In this document: piece after piece, positions 27,745 to 36,864 of the stretch
How the letters are laid out: the number at the start of each line of letters is the position of its first letter
Numbering within the stretch: position 1 is the first letter of the stretch
From: Chitinophagaceae bacterium
GTDB taxonomy: Bacteria > Bacteroidota > Bacteroidia > Chitinophagales > UBA10324
NCBI GenBank assembly: GCA_947474435.1
Contig: CANJII010000010.1
Location: forward strand, 1 to 64,000
Direction of reading: 5' to 3'
DNA: 64,000 nt
Notes under the pieces: generated by a model
The model's input: only the letters and a program-made list of their open reading frames with translations
Told to the model about the DNA's origin: nothing
Database searches by the model: none
Position numbers and translations under genes: made by a program

Positions 27745-28170
27745 ATGATCTGGTTTAAACCCGTTGATTTAAAAATGCTGAACGACTTTCATAAAAACAC
27801 AATGCCCGATTATCTGGGAATTGAGTTTACTGAAATCGGTGATGATTATATAAAAGCACGGATGCCCGTGAATGAAAAAACGATGCAAGCGCAAGGTCGT
27901 TTACACGGAGGTGCAAATGTGGTTTTAGCTGAATCACTTGGTAGCATTGCAACTGTTTTGAGTATCAATCCCGAAACACAATCATGTGTTGGTCTGGAAA
28001 TAAATGCCAATCACATTCGAGGTGCTTTTAAAGGATATGTAAATGGAATTACACGCCCCATACATGTAGGAAGAACCACACAAATATGGGAAATAAAAAT
28101 TTATGATGATGATGGAAAACTTTCGTGCATCAGTCGCATCACCAATATTATTCTTGACAAAAAGAAATAA
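27745..28170 (+). CDS. Hotdog-fold thioesterase (PaaI / MenI-like)
   Basis: 141 residues, the standard length for this family. GRLHGGANVVLAESLGS (His54, catalytic acid Glu63) is the hallmark of PaaI-type hotdog thioesterases, and HIRGAFKGYVNG matches the second conserved strand. The family includes 1,4-dihydroxy-2-naphthoyl-CoA thioesterase (menaquinone synthesis) and phenylacetyl-CoA pathway enzymes; sequence alone does not separate these. The gene ends just before a bidirectional terminator shared with ettA. Confidence 0.88.
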   Translation: MIWFKPVDLKMLNDFHKNTMPDYLGIEFTEIGDDYIKARMPVNEKTMQAQGRLHGGANVVLAESLGSIATVLSINPETQSCVGLEINANHIRGAFKGYVNGITRPIHVGRTTQIWEIKIYDDDGKLSCISRITNIILDKKK

Positions 28171-28208
28171 AAAAAGCTGACTGAATAAATTCAATCAGCT
28201 TTCAAAAA
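28171..28208. terminator. Bidirectional terminator between thioesterase and ettA
   Basis: AAAGCTGA (28173-28180) pairs with TCAGCTTT (28195-28202), and the inner TGAAT/ATTCA arms extend it around a single mismatch. A-runs on the left and right give T-tracts on both strands, fitting the convergent genes on either side. Confidence 0.85.
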
Positions 28209-28225
28209 AATATTTTTCTGTTAAA

Positions 28226-29902
28226 TTATCCGGCCACTAATTTTTTATATCGGAATCTTTTCGGTGGGGCATCTCCCAGCTTCTTGTGCTTGTGTTCTTC
28301 ATAATCAGAAAAACTTCCTTCGAAGAATACCACTTTCGCTTCTCCTTCAAAAGATAAAATGTGTGTAGCCACCCGATCTAAAAACCAACGGTCGTGCGAA
28401 ATAATTACCGCGCATCCTGCAAAATCATCCAATGCTTCTTCCAGTGCGCGCATGGTATTTATATCTAAATCATTATTCGGTTCATCCAGCAACAACACAT
28501 TCGCTTCCTGCCGAAGTGATAACGCTAGGTGCAAACGATTTCGCTCTCCACCACTCAACACTTCAATTTTCTTTTCCTGATCCTGACCGTTGAAGTTGAA
28601 TTTGCCTACATATGCGCGCGAGTTCAATTTCGTTTTTCCAAACTCTATATATTCATTTCCGCCCGACACCTGCTGCCACACGGTTTTGCTCGGATCAATA
28701 TCAGCATGTTGCTGATCAACATAAGAAAGTTTTACAGTTTCACCGATAGTGATTGTTCCGCTATCAGGTTTTTCACTTCCTAAAATCATGCGGAACAAAG
28801 TTGTTTTACCTGCTCCGTTCGGTCCAATGATTCCAACAATTCCATTTTGCGGTAACTTGAATGATAAATTTTCATACAACAATTTATCCCCGAAACTTTT
28901 ACTCACATTATCAAACTCAATCACATTCGCACCCAGTCTCGGTCCGGGTGGAATATAAAATTCAAGCTTTGCTTCTTTCTCGCGAACTTCTTCGCCCGCC
29001 ATTTTATCGTAGTTCTGTAAACGCGATTTCGATTTTGCCTGTCGCCCTTTTGCACCCATGCGCACCCACTCTAACTCACGCAATAAATTTTTACGGCGCT
29101 TGCTTTCCACTTTTTCTTCCATTGCCAATCGCGCAGCTTTCTGCTCGAGCCATAAAGTATAATTTCCTTTCCATGGAATTCCTTCACCACGATCCAATTC
29201 TAAAATCCATCCAGCAACATTATCCAAGAAATAACGATCGTGTGTAATGCAAATAACAGTTCCTTTGTATTGAGCTAAATGTTGTTCCAACCATAAAACC
29301 GATTCAGCATCTAAGTGATTCGTTGGTTCATCCAGCAATAAAATATCAGGAGTCTGCAACAGCAAACGACACAAAGCCACACGCCTTCTTTCGCCTCCGC
29401 TCAGTGTTTCAACTGATGAATCTCCATCCGGACATTGCAATGCGTCCATCGCACGCTCCAGTTTTGAATCTATTTCCCATCCATCGCAGGCTTCAATTTT
29501 CTCCTGTAAATTTCCCTGACGCGTGAGTAGTTTATCCATTTCGGCATCGCTCATCGGCTCGCTGAATTTGTTGCTCACTTCTTCAAACTCGCGCAACAAA
29601 TCCATCACGGGTTTCACACCTTCCTGAACAATTTCTTTTACCGTTTTTGATTTGTCGAGTTCGGGTTCCTGAGCTAAGTAGCCAACAGAATATTCTTTGC
29701 TGAACTCAACCTTGCCAACATAATTATTATCGAGGCCCGCTATGATTTTTAAGAGTGTTGATTTACCCGAACCGTTTAAACCTACGATTCCAATTTTTGC
29801 TCCGTAATAAAACGAGAGGTAAATATCTTTAAGCACCTGCTTGTTTCCAGGATAAATTTTTCCGACCCCAAGCATGGAGAAAATTATTTTCTGATCAGCC
29901 AT
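28226..29902 (-). CDS. ettA: Energy-dependent translational throttle protein EttA (ABC-F)
   Basis: 558 residues, matching the usual EttA length of about 555. Two ATP-binding domains are present: Walker A GLNGSGKST and GPNGAGKTT, signatures LSGGERRRVALCRLL and LSGGERNRLHLALSL, and Walker B LLLDEPTNHLD and LLLDEPNNDLD. There are no membrane segments. The arm and linker regions between the domains contain the basic RMGAKGRQAKSKSR stretch. EttA binds the ribosomal E site and gates the first elongation steps according to the ATP/ADP ratio. A TACATTTG element lies 20 bases upstream. Confidence 0.96.
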   Translation of the reverse strand: MADQKIIFSMLGVGKIYPGNKQVLKDIYLSFYYGAKIGIVGLNGSGKSTLLKIIAGLDNNYVGKVEFSKEYSVGYLAQEPELDKSKTVKEIVQEGVKPVMDLLREFEEVSNKFSEPMSDAEMDKLLTRQGNLQEKIEACDGWEIDSKLERAMDALQCPDGDSSVETLSGGERRRVALCRLLLQTPDILLLDEPTNHLDAESVLWLEQHLAQYKGTVICITHDRYFLDNVAGWILELDRGEGIPWKGNYTLWLEQKAARLAMEEKVESKRRKNLLRELEWVRMGAKGRQAKSKSRLQNYDKMAGEEVREKEAKLEFYIPPGPRLGANVIEFDNVSKSFGDKLLYENLSFKLPQNGIVGIIGPNGAGKTTLFRMILGSEKPDSGTITIGETVKLSYVDQQHADIDPSKTVWQQVSGGNEYIEFGKTKLNSRAYVGKFNFNGQDQEKKIEVLSGGERNRLHLALSLRQEANVLLLDEPNNDLDINTMRALEEALDDFAGCAVIISHDRWFLDRVATHILSFEGEAKVVFFEGSFSDYEEHKHKKLGDAPPKRFRYKKLVAG

Positions 29903-30271
29903 TTAATTTTTTTTAAGAGGCGCAAATGTAATCTTCAATTCATAATTCATTATAGTATAAATTGATAAGTGATTTTAAAATAGGACTATTTAATTGATTT
30001 TTTATCTGGAAATCTGGATCAGTAGTAATGCACTATCAAGATTGATTGAATTGTAGAATTTTGCAAGTTGAGCGAATATTTTAAGTCGAAAATTCAATTT
30101 TTTTTGTGTTGCTTGGAGGCAAGTTCAAAAAACAAGTAAAAAGGTTAGTAACAATGTTTTTCTTCTTTTCATTTGTAATACAGAGTATCAGAATTAATTC
30201 TAACTCCACTGCCGCACTATGAATGGAATTTGAAAATTTTGTTACGAGTAACTGTTTCGGTTATTCAGTAT
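29903..30271. other. AT-rich gap, no gene seen
   Basis: About 370 bp between ettA and the 3' end of the acyltransferase gene. Apart from the ettA promoter element near its left edge I see no coding frame, hairpin terminator or RNA signature. Confidence 0.5.
29923..29930 (-). promoter_or_regulatory. TACATTTG -7 element for ettA
   Basis: TAnnTTTG on the minus strand (CAAATGTA on the plus strand), 20 bases from the ettA ATG. Confidence 0.55.
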
Positions 30272-31114
30272 TTACAATTGCTTTTTCCATCGCCTATGAC
30301 TCCACAACCAATTAGAGGGTTGATTCTTAATATCTCTTTCCAGTTTCTCTGCAAAGGTTTGCATAATAAAATTATCCGGTGTGGATGACGAATCTTCTGA
30401 AATAATTTCAAAGCGATATAAATAGTATCCGCGTTTTAGCTTGCGTGTGCTTGCATACAAAACAGGCAGATTGAGTTTACGCGCCAGCTTTTCAGCACCA
30501 TTAAAAAAATAAGTTTCCTGATTTAAAAATGTTGTTCGATAGGCTTGTTGGTTTGATGGAGTCTGGTCGGCAATAAAGGCGGTTGCTGTTTGTTCCAGTT
30601 TGTTGGCTATTAAATTTCGCGCAATATTTTTTTCGCTTATTGGCCTGCATCCAAAACGGGAACGCAATTCAAAAATCATTTTATCAATGTTCTGATTATT
30701 CAACGGACGATACACCACCTGGGTATCGTAATTTGCGGTCAAGCCCATCATCAATCCATTCCATTCCCAATTACTGGTGTGTCCGAGTAAAACAATTACA
30801 CTTTTCCGTTCATCAGCATAACGATTAAAGTCTGGAAGATTTACAATACGGATTCTCTTTTTCAAGTCCTGTTTCGAAATCCGCAAAGCTTTTATACTCT
30901 CCACCATCAAATCGCTCATGTGCCGGTAATACTCACAACGGATAATTTCCAGTTCTTCTTTTGATTTTTCAGGAAAGGAATTTTTAAGATTCTGAATAAT
31001 CACTTGTCTTCTGTAACGGAAAAAATAATGAAGCATAAAAGCAATAACACTGGACTTCAGGTATAAAATCCCTAATGGAAATCGTGATGCCAAAGAAAAA
31101 TAAATGCGCAGCAA
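30272..31114 (-). CDS. LpxL/HtrB-type lysophospholipid (LPS) acyltransferase
   Basis: 280 residues. LLGHTSNWEWN holds the catalytic HX4E pair (His112, Glu117) used by the Bacteroidota branch of lipid A secondary acyltransferases. FIADQTPSN and the NLKNSFPEKS segment are also typical. The enzyme would add a fatty acyl chain to a lipid A precursor at the inner membrane. No ATG is available in the right place: TTG at 31114 is the first plausible start, directly before LRIYFSLASRFP. A TACATTTA box 15-25 bases upstream resembles the -7 element. It is divergent from the CNNM gene with about 150 bp between them. Confidence 0.87.
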   Translation of the reverse strand: MLRIYFSLASRFPLGILYLKSSVIAFMLHYFFRYRRQVIIQNLKNSFPEKSKEELEIIRCEYYRHMSDLMVESIKALRISKQDLKKRIRIVNLPDFNRYADERKSVIVLLGHTSNWEWNGLMMGLTANYDTQVVYRPLNNQNIDKMIFELRSRFGCRPISEKNIARNLIANKLEQTATAFIADQTPSNQQAYRTTFLNQETYFFNGAEKLARKLNLPVLYASTRKLKRGYYLYRFEIISEDSSSTPDNFIMQTFAEKLERDIKNQPSNWLWSHRRWKKQL

Positions 31115-31221
31115 TTGTCAGTTGAATTCTTGTTGAGCGTAAATGTAATTACACAATGCAAATTTATTTGCTCCGAATAAACACGACTTTGATTAGTTTA
31201 AAAATAAGCAACGAGTTAAAT

Positions 31222-31229
31222 TACATTTG
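31222..31229 (+). promoter_or_regulatory. TACATTTG -7 element for the CNNM gene
   Basis: TAnnTTTG match, 36 bases before the TTG start of the transporter gene. Confidence 0.5.
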
Positions 31230-31265
31230 CAACGCCATTAAATTTTTTCATAAAATATTTTTAAA

Positions 31266-32558
31266 TTGATTACAGAATTATTATTAGTACTGCTTCTAAT
31301 TTCAATAAGCGGGGCATTTGTGCTTGCCGAAATTGCCTTAATTTCTTCCAGAAAAGCCCGATTAGAAAAAGAAGCAAAACAAGGAAGAATGGGTGCTAAG
31401 GTTGCTTTGAAACTGATGGAAAAACCACAGCAGTTTTTATCTGTTGTTCAGATATATATTACCCTTGTGAGTTTTATTGCAGCTACTTATGGTGGAACTT
31501 CCATTGCTCATCATCTGTCAGAATTTTTTAAGCAATATGATTCGTTAAAAGAATATTCTGACTTTTTGGGCATAGCCACAATTGTTTCATTTACTACCTA
31601 TTTGAGTTTATTGTTAGGAGAATTGGTTCCGAAAACTTTAGGGATAAATTACCCGGAAAAAGTGGCAATGTTTTTTGCCCCTATCATTCAGGTTATGGGG
31701 TGGATTGCAAAACCAATTGCATGGTTTTTACAATTTTCTACCAAATTGGTTTTAAAAATTTTAATGATCAAAACAAATATTGAGCAAACAGTAACCGAAG
31801 AAGAACTTCATCACATGATTGATCAGGGTTCGCAGCATGGGATATTGGAAAAACAGGAGTCGGATATGATGCGCGGCATTATCAGAATTGGCGATAGAAA
31901 AGTAAACTCTCTAATGACTCACCGAAGTGAAATTATTTGGGTGGATATTGATATTGCGGAAGATGATTTATTAAAACATTTGAGCGCAAGTGTGCATTCA
32001 AGTTTTCCGGTTTGCGATAAGGAATTGGATAAAGTTTTAGGCATGGTTTTCATAAAGGATATTTTTTCTCAATTGGCTGAAAAGAAAAAACTCGATTTAA
32101 AATCATTGTTGAAACCTCCCGTATTTTTTCCGGAAACTATGCCTGCATTGGAATTATTAGAAACTTTTAAAAAGACTCATTCGCACACAGGATTAATCGT
32201 AAATGAATATGGCTCGCTGGAGGGAATTGTATCGTTGCATGACATTATGGAATCAATTGTTGGTGACTTGCCTATTAATTCAACCGATGATGAGCAGATG
32301 GCTGTGAGAAGAAAAGATGGTAGCTGGTTGATAGACGGACTGATGCAAATTGACCGTTGCATTGAGTTAATTGGAATAGAAGATATTGCAGATGCCGAAA
32401 CCGGCGCTTACACAACAGTTGGTGGATTTATGATGCACCACTTAGGTAAAATTCCGAAAGCGGCAGACAGTTTTGAATTTAAAAAGTATCATTTTGAAGT
32501 GATGGATATGGATGGGCACAGAGTGGATAAAATACTTGTGAAAATTATGGATCAATAA
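31266..32558 (+). CDS. CNNM/CorC-type transporter (hemolysin C family)
   Basis: 430 residues with TTG start; no ATG lies near the conserved N-terminus. Order: a DUF21 membrane domain of several helices (about 1-190), two CBS domains (about 205-335; LMTHRSEIIWVDID, then IVNEYGSLEGIVSLHDIMESIVGDL), and a C-terminal CorC_HlyC domain (about 345-430; RRKDGSWLIDGLMQID). Proteins of this build export magnesium or cobalt (CorB/CorC, CNNM); the hemolysin label is historical. Its last 14 bases overlap the end of a convergent gene. The family is certain; the ion is not. Confidence 0.92.
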   Translation: MITELLLVLLLISISGAFVLAEIALISSRKARLEKEAKQGRMGAKVALKLMEKPQQFLSVVQIYITLVSFIAATYGGTSIAHHLSEFFKQYDSLKEYSDFLGIATIVSFTTYLSLLLGELVPKTLGINYPEKVAMFFAPIIQVMGWIAKPIAWFLQFSTKLVLKILMIKTNIEQTVTEEELHHMIDQGSQHGILEKQESDMMRGIIRIGDRKVNSLMTHRSEIIWVDIDIAEDDLLKHLSASVHSSFPVCDKELDKVLGMVFIKDIFSQLAEKKKLDLKSLLKPPVFFPETMPALELLETFKKTHSHTGLIVNEYGSLEGIVSLHDIMESIVGDLPINSTDDEQMAVRRKDGSWLIDGLMQIDRCIELIGIEDIADAETGAYTTVGGFMMHHLGKIPKAADSFEFKKYHFEVMDMDGHRVDKILVKIMDQ

Positions 32559-33705
32559 TTTTTCGGGGCTTGAATTTTCCTGCGGGCAAATGATTAACTT
32601 CATTAAAAGTGAAAATCAAATGAAGGTGAATTCCATATTCTAATAATTTATTCTTCATATCATAGTATGGTTCACCTGAAAATAACAATCGTACATGTGA
32701 TGCAATTTCATTTTCATATTTAACAGTTAAGAAAATAAGGTTTCGTTGTTTTTCGGTATAGTTATTTTCCGGATATACAGAAGATGTGCTTTGCATTAAT
32801 GTATTTCCTTTTGGTGAAATAAAATTAGTTCCTTGCCAGTAGGCCATTTCAATTGCAATTCCGGTTTTTGATTTCAGTTTTATCAATGCCCAGATTCCGT
32901 TTCCTTCTGAAAATTGCAAATGCGGATTAGGAGAAAATTCTTTATAAAAAACATAATAGGCTTCTGCACTGAATTCAGAAATGAAATTATTGGTATTTCT
33001 GTTTTTCAACTTCGATTTAATTCCGGCATCTGCATTCAATATTGTTGTTACAAAAAAAGAAGTATCGGGTTTATTGATTTGTCCGCCGGTGTGTTGAATG
33101 CATGCTTGAATTGGAAAAGTTAATTTATGATTTGAATTTCTCAACGGAAAAATAGTTGCGGTAAGTCCGCCAAAAACTTTTTCCTGAAAGTCGGAGCCTT
33201 TTATTATTGCACGATTCCAGTCAATCCAGTTATCTAATTCAAGACGATTGAATTTTTGTTTAAAGTTGAATCCATTCTCTGTATTTTCAGTTATCAGATT
33301 ATCGGTGAACCACAATGGTTCTATTAATTGATGGCCATCTTCATTTCTGTAATTTCCAAAACTGAAATCATTGGAAGAATTCATAACGGTCAATAAAAAT
33401 GTCGGTCGCACCCGCAATGAATCATCACCAAAATTTTGCTGAATAAAAACTCCACCTCTGAATTCAATGTGAGTTGAAGGTTTGTAAACAATGGTTGGCT
33501 GAACTATGCTGCCACATAAAGTATATCCTTCCATAATGGGAGAAAAATATTCATAATCACGCAGGTAATTTAAATTGTATAACCCAACAGAAATATTTTT
33601 TCGCCACCATGAACTATCTGCATTAACCTGCGAAAAAGATTTTTCTTCAAGAATAAAAACAATGCCTGCTGTAAGTAGCAGGCATTGAAAAAAAATTTTT
33701 ATCAT
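32545..33705 (-). CDS. Outer-membrane-like secreted protein, unknown
   Basis: 386 residues from the ATG at 33705; a TTG six codons upstream is less likely. An N-terminal signal peptide ends near KSFSQ. The rest alternates short beta strands with aromatic residues and turns and ends in strands (IHLHLIFTF), consistent with an outer-membrane beta-barrel or similar, though I cannot name a family. It starts 21 bases after the Calx-beta T9SS gene on the same strand and is probably its operon partner. Its signal-peptide codons form a 10-bp hairpin followed by T residues. The 3' end overlaps the convergent CNNM gene by 14 bp. Confidence 0.6.
   Translation of the reverse strand: MIKIFFQCLLLTAGIVFILEEKSFSQVNADSSWWRKNISVGLYNLNYLRDYEYFSPIMEGYTLCGSIVQPTIVYKPSTHIEFRGGVFIQQNFGDDSLRVRPTFLLTVMNSSNDFSFGNYRNEDGHQLIEPLWFTDNLITENTENGFNFKQKFNRLELDNWIDWNRAIIKGSDFQEKVFGGLTATIFPLRNSNHKLTFPIQACIQHTGGQINKPDTSFFVTTILNADAGIKSKLKNRNTNNFISEFSAEAYYVFYKEFSPNPHLQFSEGNGIWALIKLKSKTGIAIEMAYWQGTNFISPKGNTLMQSTSSVYPENNYTEKQRNLIFLTVKYENEIASHVRLLFSGEPYYDMKNKLLEYGIHLHLIFTFNEVNHLPAGKFKPRKIIDP
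33661..33686 (-). promoter_or_regulatory. Intragenic hairpin followed by T-run
   Basis: AATGCCTGCT (33661-33670) and AGCAGGCATT (33677-33686) are perfect inverted copies with a six-base loop. On the minus (coding) strand the stem is followed by GTTTTTATT. It lies about 20-45 bases into the coding sequence and resembles an intrinsic terminator or attenuator. Confidence 0.4.
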
Positions 33706-33726
33706 GTGATTTTTTTTCACCAAATA

Positions 33727-35613
33727 TTATTGCTTCATCAGTTTCACTACCTCTGATTGTGTGGCTGAATGCAGGCAAATAAAATAAACACCTGCAGCAA
33801 AATCTGTTAATTGAATGGAATTTGCTTTTTGATTGTGAATGTTAGTAGCCTGCAATATTCTTCCGGAAGCATCACGGATTTCAAAATATTCAAATTGCCC
33901 GTTGGTAAGTAAAATTGCATTGTCATTGGCTGGATTCGGAATAAGCATAACACTTTTATTTTCCAATATTTCCTGCACTGCATCCGGATCATTGTCAATA
34001 ATATTTATTTGAATGCTCCCCACATTTCCAAGGGCTGAATTATTTGTGAAATTGGAAAGTGTTAAAACGAAGTGCTCCATCGGTTCAAAAAGAGCATCAT
34101 CAATCAAATGGAAGATGGCATACTGTGAGTTCGGCGGTCCGGCTAGCCAGGTAACTATTGTATCATTAAATATAAAATCAACCCCTGCTGTAGCGGTTGA
34201 TTGAGCTGATACGAGCGTAACTGTTACACTGGTAGGTGCAGTTGGCATGGTACCTGAAAACATTTCAAGTGTTGCGGAATAGGTAGGCATGCTTTCCGAA
34301 ACGGAATCAACCGCTTTCCAAAAACTGATGTATGAATTAATTTCAATATTAATAATTGTTACAATCTCTTGAGACCCTGTTAGGGTGGCATTGTTGGTTG
34401 GATTGCTGAGTGTCACATTGAATGTTTCATCCAGTTCTAAAATTGCATCATTGATAATACTGACATTAACAGTTTGGTTTGCTGTAGAACCACCGGGGAA
34501 GGTTACAGTTATTGGATTGCCAATTAAATCATAATCAATTCCTATTTCAGCATCATTATTACTTAAAGTAAAAGTTACAGTTGTTGGATTTGCATTTGGA
34601 TTGGTTATGCCAACCTGAATAGCAATTGAACCGGCATTTTCATTAACAGATTGAACTGTGTTTACTAAAAACACCTCAGGTCCGGGTGAGTCATTATCAA
34701 TAATAGTTACAATTTCATTTGAAGTTGATATAGTTGCGTTGTTGGTTGGATTGCTTAATGCAACATTGAAAGTTTCAGCTGATTCAATATTTAAATCATC
34801 TATAATTGAAGTTGTTACTGTTTGAACAGCTGAAGATCCACTAGGGAAAGTTACAGTCACAGGATTTCCTACCAAATCATAATCAGAACCGATAGATGCA
34901 GAAATATCGCTTAATGTTAAAGTTACCGTAGTTGCATTTGCATCCGGATTAGTAATACCGACTTGAATGGTAACAGTGCCGGCTCCTTCATTTACATTTT
35001 GTGTTGTGCTCACCAAAAAAACATCGGGAGGGGTAGCTGCACATGGAGTCATTGTGTGAGTTCCGAGTTGTGAAAAATCATTGGAAGCGAAAACATTCCA
35101 TTCAGTAGCACCTATGAGCCAATCAAGTTGCCCGTTGTTTGCACTGGCTATTCTTGTTATAGTATGAAGTTGGGTCGAACCTGAACCAACTACCCAGAAG
35201 GCGCCCGGGTCAATTCCTATTTCACCAATAATATCAATGGTGTCGTTTGTGGCGGTATCAATTAAAACAACAGCATCATCGCCATTAAAATTCATTGCTC
35301 CGCTAACCTGATCAGCCAATGCGAGCACAGCTGGAAATGCTGAACTGTGTGCCAAAACAAAAACAGAATCCGGACTTAATGTTCCTTGTAGGTAGATTGA
35401 TGAATTAGGTGTTCCACCATTAAATGAAATCCAAACTTTATAATTGGTTAAATCAATTGTGCTTGTTGTTGGATTGTATATTTCTAAAACTTTATTGTTG
35501 TTGGTTCCTTCAATGTATTCCGAAAAAAATAAATCGGAACAAGGGGCAGGATTTTGAGCGAATGAAGTTGTTGCTGTAAGCAGCAGAACTATTGAAGTAA
35601 AAATTCTTTTCAT
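33727..35613 (-). CDS. T9SS type A protein with lamin-tail and Calx-beta domains
   Basis: 628 residues from the ATG at 35613. An in-frame upstream extension to 35661 is rejected because a TATTTTTG promoter element lies inside it. Signal peptide about 1-20 (SFAQ). Next come a lamin-tail-like domain (about 22-180; LFFSEYIEGTNNNKVLEIYN), three Calx-beta domains (about 195-300, 305-415, 418-535; each with VNE.AGT and a terminal IIDND), and a type A sorting domain (about 555-628; LIPNPANDNA). Calx-beta and lamin-tail domains are extracellular binding or structural modules. Export by T9SS is predicted; the target is unknown. Confidence 0.9.
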   Translation of the reverse strand: MKRIFTSIVLLLTATTSFAQNPAPCSDLFFSEYIEGTNNNKVLEIYNPTTSTIDLTNYKVWISFNGGTPNSSIYLQGTLSPDSVFVLAHSSAFPAVLALADQVSGAMNFNGDDAVVLIDTATNDTIDIIGEIGIDPGAFWVVGSGSTQLHTITRIASANNGQLDWLIGATEWNVFASNDFSQLGTHTMTPCAATPPDVFLVSTTQNVNEGAGTVTIQVGITNPDANATTVTLTLSDISASIGSDYDLVGNPVTVTFPSGSSAVQTVTTSIIDDLNIESAETFNVALSNPTNNATISTSNEIVTIIDNDSPGPEVFLVNTVQSVNENAGSIAIQVGITNPNANPTTVTFTLSNNDAEIGIDYDLIGNPITVTFPGGSTANQTVNVSIINDAILELDETFNVTLSNPTNNATLTGSQEIVTIINIEINSYISFWKAVDSVSESMPTYSATLEMFSGTMPTAPTSVTVTLVSAQSTATAGVDFIFNDTIVTWLAGPPNSQYAIFHLIDDALFEPMEHFVLTLSNFTNNSALGNVGSIQINIIDNDPDAVQEILENKSVMLIPNPANDNAILLTNGQFEYFEIRDASGRILQATNIHNQKANSIQLTDFAAGVYFICLHSATQSEVVKLMKQ

Positions 35614-35632
35614 CGATTGATTTTGTTTGCAA

Positions 35633-35640
35633 CAAAAATA
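35633..35640 (-). promoter_or_regulatory. TATTTTTG -7 element for the Calx-beta gene
   Basis: TAnnTTTG on the minus strand, 19 bases before the ATG at 35613. It overlaps the rejected longer reading frame. Confidence 0.5.
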
Positions 35641-35760
35641 ACCAAAAACTTTTCCTGTCATTGTTAAATACTCATTATGAATTTCAGGCAGTAAACAAAT
35701 TGTTTAAACTGATAGGGTTGAAAATTATTTCAGCCATTACATTCGCAAAAAATTAATTGA

Positions 35761-36252
35761 ATGGCAATAAAAATTCTGGTTACAGGTGGCACATTTGATA
35801 AAGAGTATGATGAAATAAACGGGAAATTATTTTTTAAAGACACCCATCTTTCCGAATTGCTTGAATTAGGCAGAAGCAAATTAGATGTAAGTGTTCGCAC
35901 GCTGATGATGGTTGACAGTCTGGAAATGAATCACGATGACCGAGAATTAATTTTTAATAATTGCAGACATTGTGATGAAGAAAAAATTGTTATTACTCAT
36001 GGAACAGATACCATGGAGGTAACAGCAAAATTTTTAGGTGAAAAGAAATTGCCGAAGACAATTGTATTAACCGGTGCCATGATTCCATATAAGTTCGGGA
36101 GTTCTGACGGACTTTTTAACTTAGGATGTGCGCTTGCCTTGGTACAAACTTTACCACCCGGAGTTTATGTGGCCATGAACGGAAAATATTTTCATTGGAA
36201 CAATGTTCACAAAAACAAAAGTACCGGGACTTTTGAAGAAGCGAATTTGTGA
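35761..36252 (+). CDS. Short asparaginase-family protein (N-terminal domain only)
   Basis: 163 residues, half the length of ordinary L-asparaginases (about 330). Present are TGGTFD with nucleophile-position Thr11, THGTDTM with the Thr82-Asp83 pair, and LTGAMIPYKFGSSDG. These are the active-site segments of the N-terminal asparaginase domain; the C-terminal domain is missing. The reading frame ends cleanly at FEEANL, and no C-terminal homology follows, so it is probably a genuine short family member rather than a truncation. Asparaginases hydrolyse asparagine to aspartate and ammonia in the cytoplasm; whether this version does is untested. Confidence 0.82.
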   Translation: MAIKILVTGGTFDKEYDEINGKLFFKDTHLSELLELGRSKLDVSVRTLMMVDSLEMNHDDRELIFNNCRHCDEEKIVITHGTDTMEVTAKFLGEKKLPKTIVLTGAMIPYKFGSSDGLFNLGCALALVQTLPPGVYVAMNGKYFHWNNVHKNKSTGTFEEANL

Positions 36253-36292
36253 ATGGTGAACAGTAAATAGTGAATAGTGAATAGTCAATTTA
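36251..36292 (+). repeat. Period-7 repeat island
   Basis: Six heptamers fill the gap after the short asparaginase: GAATGGT, GAACAGT, AAATAGT, GAATAGT, GAATAGT, CAATTTA. The units are reverse complements of those inside the TonB receptor's signal-peptide region at 44333 (ACCATTC, ACTATTC). Confidence 0.7.
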
Positions 36293-36300
36293 TTCACAGC

Positions 36301-36861
36301 TCACATTTTGCCTTCTATCATCATAAGTTTAGCTTTCATAACTGCGAGCATTGTTAATCCATCAGTTATTTCGCCGTTCATCACCATTTTATAAAGTTCA
36401 TTGAAGGGTAATTTTTTAACTCGTAAATCTTCCGTTTCTTCAGGTGATGAATTTTGAAAAGATAAATTTCTGGCGATATAAATAATTCCAAATTCATCAG
36501 TTGCGCTGTTGCTTAAATGTGTTTCAATTATCGGAATCCATTCATTCGCTTCTATTCCTGTTTCTTCCAGCAATTCTCTTTTTGCTGATTCAAGTAATGG
36601 GATATTTTTTTTCCCTCCGCCTTCCGGAATTTCCCAACTGTACTGTTTCAATGGAAAACGATACTGACCCACCAGCCAGGTATTATTGTTTTCATCCAAT
36701 GGAAGAATGCCAATTGCTGCGTGATGAAAATGCACGACCCCGTAAATTCCTTTTCCGCCCGAAGGATTCAAAACATCAAACTCTGTTAACTCAATCCACG
36801 GATTGGTATAAATCTTTTTCTCATTGAGAATTGTCCACGGATTTTTTTCTTCATCAATCAT
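36301..36861 (-). CDS. Nudix hydrolase (ADP-sugar pyrophosphatase-like)
   Basis: 186 residues. The Nudix box is recognisable as EIPEGGG followed by ESAKRELLEETGI, with the essential REUXEEXGU metal-binding core intact. The earlier glutamate of the GX5E part reads Ile in my alignment. The segment GQYRFPLKQYSWEIPEGG resembles ADP-ribose and ADP-sugar pyrophosphatases, which hydrolyse nucleoside diphosphates linked to another group. The ATG lies three bases after the stop codon of the sirtuin gene on the same strand. ADP-ribose-type hydrolase next to an NAD-consuming deacylase makes functional sense, since sirtuins release O-acyl-ADP-ribose. Confidence 0.88.
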   Translation of the reverse strand: MIDEEKNPWTILNEKKIYTNPWIELTEFDVLNPSGGKGIYGVVHFHHAAIGILPLDENNNTWLVGQYRFPLKQYSWEIPEGGGKKNIPLLESAKRELLEETGIEANEWIPIIETHLSNSATDEFGIIYIARNLSFQNSSPEETEDLRVKKLPFNELYKMVMNGEITDGLTMLAVMKAKLMMIEGKM

Positions 36862-36864
36862 TTT

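Noticed and set aside
35761-36252. Truncated asparaginase pseudogene
   Set aside because: Short asparaginase-family proteins of this length occur as intact genes, all active-site motifs are present, and no remains of a C-terminal domain follow.
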